Source of the DNA: Roseiarcus sp049509635
Lineage (GTDB): Bacteria; Pseudomonadota; Alphaproteobacteria; Rhizobiales; Beijerinckiaceae
Direction of reading: 5' to 3'
Length of the DNA: 15,484 nt
Assembly: GCA_049509635.1 (NCBI GenBank)
Contig: JBEKZS010000108.1
Location: forward strand, 1 to 15,484
The stretch's first letter is position 1, and each line of letters opens with the position of its first letter. Below are positions 7,526 through 13,742 of the stretch, one piece after another. The position numbers were made by a program, and so were the translations under genes. Below the pieces are notes generated by a model that did not search any database, was not told the DNA's origin, and saw nothing but the letters and a program-made list of their open reading frames with translations.

Positions 7526-9534
7526 GACGCCAGGACCAGCAGGAGCAACACCAGCGCGCCGAAGACGACGCTCAGATATTGGCGGATCGTCAGGAATTGC
7601 AGGCGGTTGAGCCGCCTGGCGAGCAGGCTGACCGCGCCGACGACGGGACGATAGAGCGCGTCCCAGGCGAGATCGTGGATGACGACGGTCAGCCGCGCCG
7701 GCCGCAAATCGCCCGGCGCCGGCATGTCGACCCGCGCCTCGGCGCGAAACGCGAAGCCGCCGAAGACGCGCCGGATCGGCTCGCTGAAACTCTCGGCGGT
7801 GTATTGCGTGGCCGGATCCGCGTCGGGAAAGCCGCAATCCCACGCCGGCGCCCGGCGCAGCGCGCTCGACCCCAGACGGTGGATCGCGAGTGCGGCGAGC
7901 GAGGCCGAGGCCGCGATGAACAGGAACACGAGCAGCCCGTTGTAGGAGCTGCGGCTCGCCGCGACCGGCGCGATCGACAGCCAGGGCAGGCTCGCCTGGA
8001 CCGGCATGCGGGCGCCGGCGAGCAAGCGCGCGGCCGGCGCGATGGCGTCGATGACGAAGGCGGGAAATACGCCAGCGAGCAGGCACAGGCCGGCGAGCAG
8101 GCCCATGGCGGCGCGCGAAACGGCATCGACTTCGCGCGCGGCCGCCGCCGCCGCGCTGCGCGGACGGCCGAGGAACGCAATGCCGAACGCGCGCACGAAG
8201 CAGGCGGCGGCGAGCGCGGCGGAGAAGGCGAGCATGGCGCCGATCGCCGGCGCGAGGATTTTCAGCGCCCATTGCGGCAGCTGGGGGCTCAGCAGGATCG
8301 CCTGCAGCAGCAGCCATTCCGAGGCGAAACCGTTGAACGGCGGCAGCGCCGAGATCGCCGCGCAACCGATCAGGACGAACAGGCCGGTCGCCGGCATGCG
8401 GTTCAACAGCCCGCCGAGGCGCTCCATGCCGCGCGCGCCGGTCGCGGTCAGCGCCGCCCCGGCGCCGAAGAACAGCAGCGACTTGAACAGCGCGTGGTTG
8501 AAGACATGGAACAGCGCCGCGGTCGCCGCCAGCGCGGCGGCGGCGGCCAAGCCGCTCGCCTTGAACGCGAGGGCGAGCCCGAGGGCGGCGAAGATGAGGC
8601 CGATGTTCTCGATCGTGCTGTAGGCGAGCACGCGCTTGAGGTCGTTCTGCATCAGCGCGTGGAGCACGCCGAGCACCGCCGTCGCGGCGCCCAGCGCCAG
8701 CGCCGGAACGCCCCACCACCAGGCCGGCGTCCCCAGGAGATCGAACACGATGCGGATGAAGCCATAGACCGCGACCTTGGTCATCACGCCGCTCATCAGG
8801 GCGGAGACGTGGCTCGGCGCCGCGGGGTGGGCGAGCGGCAGCCAGATGTGCAGCGGGACGAGCCCCGCCTTGGAGCCGGCGCCCGCCAGCGCGAGCCCGA
8901 GGACGAGCGCGGCGAGGCCCGACGTCGCGCCATGGGCGCGCATCGCCGCGAAGGCATAGCCGCCGAACGCGCCGGCGTCGCCCGCCAGCAGCGCGAAGGC
9001 GAGCAGCAGCGCCATCGTGCCCAGACTCGCCATCACGATATAGACATAGCCCGCCTGGGCGTTGTCGCGTTCGCGGTGATGCGCCATCACCAGCGCCCAG
9101 GAGGCGAGCGACATGAATTCCCAGGCGGCGAGGAAGGTGAAGGCGTCGTCGGCGACGAGCGCGATGTTCATGCCGGCGAGGAAGGCGGGAAAGAACGGCA
9201 GCACGCGCGCCGGCTCGCTCTCGTGGCGGCCGTAGCCGAGGCCGTAGAGGCTGGCGGCGGCGGCGCCGAGATCGACCACGCCCAGAAACAGCGCCGAAAG
9301 CGCGTCGACCCGGAAATGGGCGCCGAGCAGCGGCAGGCCGACCGGCAGGACGATCGCGCTCGGCGCGGAATCGGCGAGGATGGCCGCCAGCGCGCCGGCG
9401 AGCGCGACGAGGCTCAGCGCGAGCGCGCCGCAGTAGACGACCGCCGTCGCGATCGCGCTCCGCCGCATGAGGACCGCGACGCCCGCGAGCGCGAGCAGCG
9501 CGGCGTCGCAGACGAGGAAGCCGACGACCGGCAT
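7516..9534 (-). CDS. hyfB: HyfB: large antiporter-like membrane subunit
   Basis: The product has 672 residues, about the usual length for HyfB, with a NuoL/MrpA-type core and a C-terminal extension. Proton-channel residues are recognisable: E139 in AAWEFMSLASW, K222 in GSKAGLVPLHIWLPLAHPAAP, K253 in MTKVAVYGF, the DLKRVLAYSTIENIG signature (298-312), H347 and K351 in FNHALFKSLLFF, and E406 in FASEW. The C-terminal part (about 560-640) contains the WDCGFPDADPATQYTAESF segment characteristic of HyfB/HycC, followed by a final helix. The chosen ATG at 9534 shares one base with the stop of the upstream HTH gene (TGATG), which fixes the start well. The open frame continues upstream to 10149, but that part is a shadow of the regulator and of other sequence. 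It is the first structural gene of the operon. Confidence 0.93.
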   Translation of the reverse strand: MPVVGFLVCDAALLALAGVAVLMRRSAIATAVVYCGALALSLVALAGALAAILADSAPSAIVLPVGLPLLGAHFRVDALSALFLGVVDLGAAAASLYGLGYGRHESEPARVLPFFPAFLAGMNIALVADDAFTFLAAWEFMSLASWALVMAHHRERDNAQAGYVYIVMASLGTMALLLAFALLAGDAGAFGGYAFAAMRAHGATSGLAALVLGLALAGAGSKAGLVPLHIWLPLAHPAAPSHVSALMSGVMTKVAVYGFIRIVFDLLGTPAWWWGVPALALGAATAVLGVLHALMQNDLKRVLAYSTIENIGLIFAALGLALAFKASGLAAAAALAATAALFHVFNHALFKSLLFFGAGAALTATGARGMERLGGLLNRMPATGLFVLIGCAAISALPPFNGFASEWLLLQAILLSPQLPQWALKILAPAIGAMLAFSAALAAACFVRAFGIAFLGRPRSAAAAAAREVDAVSRAAMGLLAGLCLLAGVFPAFVIDAIAPAARLLAGARMPVQASLPWLSIAPVAASRSSYNGLLVFLFIAASASLAALAIHRLGSSALRRAPAWDCGFPDADPATQYTAESFSEPIRRVFGGFAFRAEARVDMPAPGDLRPARLTVVIHDLAWDALYRPVVGAVSLLARRLNRLQFLTIRQYLSVVFGALVLLLLVLASWP

Positions 9535-9815
9535 CAGGCGCCGCCCCTGCCGCCGTGCGGCGCGGACGCGGTCTCGCGCAGCCGCACGCCGCGCCCGCCG
9601 GCGAGGCTGGGCGCGCCGTCGCGGATGATTTCGACGCCGGCCGCCTCCAGCGCCGCGACGAGCTTGGTCAGCGATTCGACATTGCCGCCGATTACGCCCT
9701 CGCTCGCCTCCATCCGCTGGATCGTCGGCGCCGACAGGCCCGCGAGCGCGGCGAGCGCGCGCTGGTCGAGCGCCGCAAGCGCGCGCGCCGCCCGCAACTG
9801 GGCCGCCGTGATCAT
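9534..9815 (-). CDS. XRE-family HTH regulator, first gene of the Ehr operon
   Basis: The product has 93 residues, with a Cro/CI-type helix-turn-helix near the N-terminus. QLRAARALAALDQRALAALA leads into GLSAPTIQRMEASEG, with the recognition helix about residues 28-37. The body continues with ESLTKLVAALEAAGVEII, typical of short single-domain XRE proteins in alphaproteobacteria. The tail (about 70-93) is glycine- and arginine-rich and looks disordered. It lies directly upstream of hyfB, with stop and start sharing one base, so regulator and complex are made from one mRNA. A promoter-like pair and a small inverted repeat over its own start codon suggest it may control this operon. That is inference from position; no ligand domain is visible. 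The start has only a weak CGGA ribosome-binding site. Confidence 0.82.
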   Translation of the reverse strand: MITAAQLRAARALAALDQRALAALAGLSAPTIQRMEASEGVIGGNVESLTKLVAALEAAGVEIIRDGAPSLAGGRGVRLRETASAPHGGRGGA

Positions 9816-9826
9816 GTCCGAGACAT
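9814..9826. promoter_or_regulatory. Perfect inverted repeat over the regulator start codon (candidate operator)
   Basis: ATGTC-CGA-GACAT is a perfect 5-3-5 inverted repeat that includes the start codon of the XRE gene and lies downstream of the candidate promoter. XRE regulators commonly bind such short dyads, so this could be an autoregulatory site. The length is short enough that chance cannot be excluded. Confidence 0.3.
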
Positions 9827-9856
9827 CGCTTGTGAGTCTTCGCGCTCGACGACTCC

Positions 9857-9885
9857 AGCCTAGAGCATCGAATCTCGCGGCTCAA
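9857..9885 (-). promoter_or_regulatory. Candidate promoter of the Ehr operon
   Basis: Reading leftward, TTGAGC (9880-9885) and TAGGCT (9857-9862) are separated by 17 bp. They lie about 45 bp upstream of the first start codon, in the only sizeable gap upstream of this gene string. The match to -35/-10 consensus is moderate. Confidence 0.4.
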
Positions 9886-9901
9886 CCAGCCAGGCGACCC
9901 G

Positions 9902-9924
9902 GCGCCCAGCCGGCGGGCGGGCGC
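9902..9924 (-). terminator. GC-rich stem-loop after the c-di-GMP gene (weak terminator candidate)
   Basis: GCGCCC (9902-9907) pairs with GGGCGC (9919-9924) across 11 nt, 38 bp beyond the stop of the MHYT-GGDEF-EAL gene and upstream of the Ehr promoter. An alternative fold pairs CGCCC (9903-9907) with GGGCG (9915-9919). There is no T-run, so intrinsic termination is uncertain. Confidence 0.25.
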
Positions 9925-9961
9925 GGGGACATTTTGCGCCGGACAGAATCGACCGGAGGAA

Positions 9962-12424
9962 TCAGAGCGCGCGCGAGCCGCGGACCGCGGACGACGCCGC
10001 CGCGGCCGCGGCCGCAACGCGCGGCCTTTCCCCGGAGAAGCTGACGATCGTCGCGTCGGCCGCGGCGTCGCCGTCGACGAGATGGAAGAACTTCTCGATC
10101 GGCGCGGGCCGGCCCAGCAGATAGCCCTGCCCCTCGACGCAGCCCGCATTGGCGAGGAACTGCAGTTCGCCCGGCGTCTCGATTCCCTCCGCGAGCACGA
10201 GCAGCCCGAGCCCCTGTCCCAGACCCATCACGGCGCGGATGATCGCCTTCGCCTCGTCGTTCTCGTCGACGGACCTGATCAGCGAACGATCGATCTTGAT
10301 CTTGTCGAAGGGAAAGGCGCGCAGGGTCGACAGCGAGGAATAGCCGGTGCCGAAATCGTCCATGACGATTCGCGCGCCCAGACTCTTCAGCTGGCGCAGG
10401 GTGGTCAGCGTCCGGGCCATGTCCTTGATCAGCGCGGTTTCGGTGATTTCGAGCTCGAGCCGATGAGGCGCGAGACCGGTCTCGGCGAGCGCCTCGCGGA
10501 CGAGCGGGGCGAATTTTTCGCTGCGGAGCTGAACCGCCGAAACGTTGACCGCCAGGGTCAGCGGCCGCTTCCAGCCGGCGGCGTCGCGGCACGCCTTGCG
10601 AAGGACCCATTCGCCGATCTCGTCGATGAGGCCGCATTCCTCGGCGATCGGGATGAAGATGTCGGGGCCGATCGGGCCGCGGCTCGGGTGCGTCCAGCGA
10701 AGAAGCGCCTCGAAGCCGACGATTTCGCCGCTCGAAATCTGCGCGATCGGCTGATAGGCCAGCTCGAGTTCGCCGCCGGCGACGGCGTGACGCAAGCCAT
10801 GTTCGATCTGGCGACGGTGGCGGACCTCCGCGCCCATCGCCGCCTCGAAGAACCGGTAGGCGCCGCCTCCTTGCGCCTTGGCGCCGAGCAGCGCGGCGCC
10901 GGCCCGGTTGAGCAACGTTTCGGGATCCGACGAATCGCCGGGAAACAGGGCGACGCCGAGGCTCGCCGAAGTGAAATGGGTATTGGGCGAGGCTTCGCTC
11001 TCGATGCGGATCGCGTCGAGTATATTCTCCGCGATGCGGCCGGCGGCGGCCGGATCCGACAGGCCCGGCGCGATGACGGCGAATTCGTCGCCCCCGATTC
11101 TGGCCAGAATCTGGCTCTCGCGAAGGACCCGGGAGGCGCATCCGGCGACCGATTCGAGCAGACGGTCGCCCGCCGCATGGCCATAGAGATGGTTGACTTC
11201 GGTGAATCCGTCGAGATCCAGATACAGCAGGGCGACGCCGGTTCCGTTCGCTTTTGCCGCTGCGATCTCGCTCTCCAGCCGGCGTGCGAAATTTCGTCGG
11301 TTCGGCAGGCCCGTCAACGAGTCGTGATCGCCAAGATGTCGAATGTGCGCCTCGGCCCGCTTGCGGATCCGCAGATCGCGCACGGCGATCGCGAGATGCG
11401 GCTTGTTCGCGAAGACGATCGATCGAATGATCAGTTCGACCGGGATCAGCGCGCCTCCCGCGTTGGCCAGACTCGCCTCGACCAGTTCATTGGGCCGATC
11501 GAGCGGCCATGATCGGATGTCCTGATCGGGAAACGCCTTGGCGAGCGGGGTCGCCGCCATGTGGTCGGCGGGGATGCCGCTCAGCGCCGCGAAGGCTTCA
11601 TTGGCCGCCGCGATCGTCTCCCCGTCGCAGATCACCAGGCCCTCGACCACGGCGTTGGCGAGTCCGCGCATATGGTCGGCCTCGAGATCGGAGCGACGCC
11701 GACCCCTCACGTCCGCCACGAGCCCGCCCGCGGTCAGCAGAAGAACCACGAAACTCGCCAGCGCGACCGGGATCGCGACCCAGCCCGCGGGCAGAGCGAA
11801 TTCCGACACGACGATCCGCGGATCCGGGACGATGGTCGCCGCGGCCATGGCGATGAAATGAGTGCCCAGGATCGCGAGCGTCAGCAGGAGGGCGCCGAGC
11901 AATCGCGCGCCGGCGGAATTGGCGCGCAGTCCCACGAAGATCGCGGCGGCCGCCAGCATGATTCCGAGCGCGACCGACGCCGCCGCGAGTCGAAGATCCC
12001 ACACGACGCGGCCCGCGATCTCGAAGGCCGCCATGCCGAGAAAGTGCATTCCAGCGATGCCGCCGCCGACGATCGCGCCGCCGACGACGCTCGCCCTGCG
12101 TCGGGCGCTGGAGACGGCGACGGCGAGGCCCAGTCCCGTGAGGGCGATGGCGAGGACGAGCGACAGCGCCGTCAGCGCGACGTCGTAGCCGGTCGGAATT
12201 CCCGGCGAGAATGCGAGCATCGCGATGAAATGGGTCGCCCAGACGCCGAAACCGCCGGAGGCCGCCGCGACGATCAGCCAGACCGAGCGGAGGCGTCCGG
12301 ACGATTTGCGCAATTGCTGGAGAAGGCCGACGACCTTCAACGAGGCGAGCGCGCATGTCGCCGCGGCGAGGGCGACCAGCCTGAGATCGTGCGCGTTCGC
12401 CACGCAGTCGTAGACTCTCAGCAC
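9962..12424 (-). CDS. MHYT-PAS-GGDEF-EAL cyclic-di-GMP signalling protein
   Basis: The product has 820 residues from GTG at 12424. The N-terminus (about 5-235) is an MHYT membrane sensor of roughly seven helices with its repeated metal-binding-type motifs: HFIAM (65-69), MHFLGM (126-131) and THFIAM (188-193). Such domains are proposed to sense O2, CO or NO through copper. A PAS-like domain follows (about 250-350). The GGDEF domain (about 360-525) has intact GGDEF at 444-448, but the inhibitory RxxD site reads RESQ (435-438) and the usual FKxxND segment reads FTEVNH. The EAL domain (about 545-790) keeps EAL at 572-574, N627, E659, DDFGTGYSSL, K710, EGIET and Q766, so phosphodiesterase activity is likely; cyclase activity is possible. 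An in-frame TTG at 12475 is the alternative start, but its GAGAGG site is only 3 nt away; GTG gives the usual family N-terminus VLRVYDC. The alanine-rich tail is not conserved-looking. Confidence 0.92.
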   Translation of the reverse strand: MLRVYDCVANAHDLRLVALAAATCALASLKVVGLLQQLRKSSGRLRSVWLIVAAASGGFGVWATHFIAMLAFSPGIPTGYDVALTALSLVLAIALTGLGLAVAVSSARRRASVVGGAIVGGGIAGMHFLGMAAFEIAGRVVWDLRLAAASVALGIMLAAAAIFVGLRANSAGARLLGALLLTLAILGTHFIAMAAATIVPDPRIVVSEFALPAGWVAIPVALASFVVLLLTAGGLVADVRGRRRSDLEADHMRGLANAVVEGLVICDGETIAAANEAFAALSGIPADHMAATPLAKAFPDQDIRSWPLDRPNELVEASLANAGGALIPVELIIRSIVFANKPHLAIAVRDLRIRKRAEAHIRHLGDHDSLTGLPNRRNFARRLESEIAAAKANGTGVALLYLDLDGFTEVNHLYGHAAGDRLLESVAGCASRVLRESQILARIGGDEFAVIAPGLSDPAAAGRIAENILDAIRIESEASPNTHFTSASLGVALFPGDSSDPETLLNRAGAALLGAKAQGGGAYRFFEAAMGAEVRHRRQIEHGLRHAVAGGELELAYQPIAQISSGEIVGFEALLRWTHPSRGPIGPDIFIPIAEECGLIDEIGEWVLRKACRDAAGWKRPLTLAVNVSAVQLRSEKFAPLVREALAETGLAPHRLELEITETALIKDMARTLTTLRQLKSLGARIVMDDFGTGYSSLSTLRAFPFDKIKIDRSLIRSVDENDEAKAIIRAVMGLGQGLGLLVLAEGIETPGELQFLANAGCVEGQGYLLGRPAPIEKFFHLVDGDAAADATIVSFSGERPRVAAAAAAASSAVRGSRAL

Positions 12425-12593
12425 CGGCGCCGATTCCGGCGGAAGTCGGCGTCGCGCCGCAGGTCGGACATGCAAGTGCCTCTCAGAATGCGGCGCCGAC
12501 GGAAGATCTGCGCCGTCGACTGACGGCCAAGCCCGATTCGAAGGCGCAGAACGGACAACGGACCCGGGTCGTGCGCGGCCCCCCGCCCCGACT

Positions 12594-12617
12594 CGTGATC
12601 ACGAAACCATGATCACG
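12594..12617. promoter_or_regulatory. Tandem TGATCACG palindromes (candidate operator)
   Basis: CGTGATCACG (12594-12603) is a perfect 10-bp palindrome and is repeated with one end altered as CATGATCACG (12608-12617). The copies share TGATCACG and are 14 bp apart centre to centre. They lie about 170-190 bp upstream of the c-di-GMP gene start, in a position where a regulator could act on it. Confidence 0.4.
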
Positions 12618-12662
12618 CTCGACCGCGGAAGTTAACAATTCACCAATGGCCTCGGCTGGTTG

Positions 12663-12675
12663 CGCCGGTCCGGCG
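12663..12675. repeat. Perfect 13-bp palindrome downstream of the SDR gene
   Basis: CGCCGG-T-CCGGCG lies about 45 bp past the SDR stop codon. As RNA it could fold into a 4-bp stem with a 5-nt loop. It may contribute to termination of the SDR transcript, but no T-run follows. Confidence 0.25.
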
Positions 12676-12720
12676 GAGCGATCGGCGGCGCGCGGGGGCC
12701 GCGGCGGGGGCGCAGTCGGT

Positions 12721-13617
12721 TCAGATTGCGAAATAGGACGGCCGGTCGAGATCGGCGATGAGGCCGGGCTGGCTCGGCCGCCAGCCCGTGAGCTCGCGGG
12801 TTCGCTGACTCGAGGCCGGGCAGTCGAGCGCCGCGAAATGGGAGAACCAGCCGAAATGGTCGGCGGCTTCCCCGGGCGTCTTGCCGACGACCGGCACGCC
12901 GAGTCGCCGGCCGATCACCTCGGCGATCTCCCGGAACGGCACGCCTTCCTCGCCGACGACATGATAGCGGGCGTCCGCGGCGCCCTTGTCGAGCGCGAGC
13001 CGGTAGGCCCGCGCGGCGTCGAGCCGGTGCACGGCGGGCCAGCGGTTGCGCCCGTCGCCGACATAGGCCGATGCGCCCTTGGCGCGGGCGATGGCGATCA
13101 GCATCGGAACGAAGCCGTGATCGCCGTCGCCATGGACCGAGGGCGGCAGGCGCACCACCGACACATGCGCGCCGCGCGCCGCGCAGGCGGCCGCCGCGAC
13201 CTCCGAGGCGATGCGCGGAAACGAATTGGCGTCGAAGGTCGGCACGAAATCCTCGACCGCGAGGCGGCCGGGAGTCAGCAGCGCGGTCCCGGAGGTGACG
13301 AGGAAGGGCCGGTCGGAGCCGGCGAGCGCGGCGCCGAGCGCCTCGATGGCGCGCCGGTCGGTCGCGCAACTGGCCGCGAAGTTCGAGAAGTCGTGGATGA
13401 AGGCGGTGTGAATCACCCCGTCCGACCGGGCCGCTCCGGCGAGCAGGCTGTCGACGTCGTCGAGATCGCCGCGATGCGCCTGCGCGCCCGCGGCCGCGAC
13501 CGAGGCGGCGGCGGCGTCCGAGCGCGCGAGGCCGAGCACGCGATGGCCCGCGTCGATGAGTTCGCGGACGACCGCCGAACCGACAAATCCGCTGGCGCCG
13601 GTGACGAATACGCGCAT
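12721..13617 (-). CDS. Atypical SDR-family NAD(P)-dependent oxidoreductase (epimerase-like)
   Basis: The product has 298 residues of the extended/atypical short-chain dehydrogenase fold. The N-terminal nucleotide-binding motif is TGASGFVG (residues 6-13), followed by a strand ending GLARSD that would bind the cofactor ribose. Later motifs are VSVVRLPPSVHGDGDHGF, NRWPAVHRLDAARAY and EEGVPFREIAEVIG, which mark a common proteobacterial family annotated as NAD-dependent epimerase/dehydratase or SDR oxidoreductase. The usual catalytic YxxxK is not visible, so the reaction and substrate are unknown. The start at 13617 has AGGAG about 9 nt upstream; a longer in-frame start at 13689 would enter the divergent promoter region. 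The gene is divergent from an AraC-type regulator, a layout often meaning that the regulator controls it. Confidence 0.88.
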   Translation of the reverse strand: MRVFVTGASGFVGSAVVRELIDAGHRVLGLARSDAAAASVAAAGAQAHRGDLDDVDSLLAGAARSDGVIHTAFIHDFSNFAASCATDRRAIEALGAALAGSDRPFLVTSGTALLTPGRLAVEDFVPTFDANSFPRIASEVAAAACAARGAHVSVVRLPPSVHGDGDHGFVPMLIAIARAKGASAYVGDGRNRWPAVHRLDAARAYRLALDKGAADARYHVVGEEGVPFREIAEVIGRRLGVPVVGKTPGEAADHFGWFSHFAALDCPASSQRTRELTGWRPSQPGLIADLDRPSYFAI

Positions 13618-13643
13618 GGCCACTTCTCCTCGATCTGGCTTCA

Positions 13644-13667
13644 CGGCCGCGTTTCGCGGCGCGGCCG
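13644..13667. repeat. 8-bp-stem hairpin in the SDR leader
   Basis: CGGCCGCG (13644-13651) and CGCGGCCG (13660-13667) are a perfect inverted repeat around an 8-nt loop. It lies just upstream of the SDR ribosome-binding site, within its probable 5' untranslated region, and could be an mRNA structure or a protein-binding dyad. Confidence 0.35.
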
Positions 13668-13687
13668 GCAAGCTAGGCGATCGAGGC

Positions 13688-13716
13688 AATACGATCTATG
13701 CTGTTGCGTCCGTATT
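13688..13716. promoter_or_regulatory. Interrupted inverted repeat between SDR and AraC genes (candidate operator)
   Basis: AATACG (13688-13693) and CGTATT (13711-13716) form a perfect inverted repeat with a 17-nt spacer, in the AT-richest part of the 125-bp divergent intergenic region. It may be the site of the adjacent AraC-type regulator. I could not assign clear -35/-10 boxes on either strand. Confidence 0.35.
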
Positions 13717-13742
13717 ATCTTCGCGATCGTCCGGGGTGACCG

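Larger units (their letters stand above)
2042..9862 (-). other. Predicted Ehr operon: XRE-hyfBCEFGI-lipoprotein
   Basis: Eight leftward genes are arranged with these junctions: XRE/hyfB 1-nt overlap, hyfB/hyfC 10-nt overlap, hyfC/hyfE 1-nt overlap, hyfE/hyfF 4-nt overlap, hyfF/hyfG 7-nt gap, hyfG/hyfI 11-nt gap and hyfI/lipoprotein 50-nt gap. The structural genes encode a complete membrane arm plus a two-subunit peripheral arm. Relative to E. coli hyf, the genes hyfA, hyfD, hyfH and hyfJ are missing. Transcription as one unit is inferred from spacing and from the absence of internal terminators. Confidence 0.8.
12425..12720. other. Intergenic region upstream of the c-di-GMP gene
   Basis: These 296 bp lie between the SDR gene's 3' end and the c-di-GMP gene's start and should hold the latter's promoter, though I find no convincing -35/-10 pair. 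They include tandem TGATCACG palindromes, an AT-richer patch around 12630-12645 (GTTAACAATTCACC), a leftward G-rich run around 12570-12590, and a perfect 13-bp palindrome at 12663-12675. No gene is apparent. Confidence 0.6.

Noticed and set aside
2407..9534. A functional hydrogenase-4 or formate hydrogenlyase
   Set aside because: The large subunit lacks both nickel CxxC motifs, and no maturation, ferredoxin or formate dehydrogenase genes are present.
2407..9534. A standard respiratory complex I operon
   Set aside because: The gene order and proteins are of the hyf type, with no NuoE/F/G, NuoI, NuoA or NuoN; HyfI has the hydrogenase-like C-x2-C spacing.
7579..10044. 821-residue rightward open frame opposite hyfB and the XRE gene
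   Set aside because: Same artefact: charged repeats without motifs, fully antisense to a recognisable HyfB.
10082..11512. 476-residue rightward open frame opposite the c-di-GMP gene
   Set aside because: Antisense to conserved GGDEF and EAL motifs, with no recognisable domain of its own.
12469..12471. ATG at 12471 with a good GAGAGG ribosome-binding site as the c-di-GMP gene start
   Set aside because: This ATG is out of frame with the MHYT-GGDEF-EAL reading frame.
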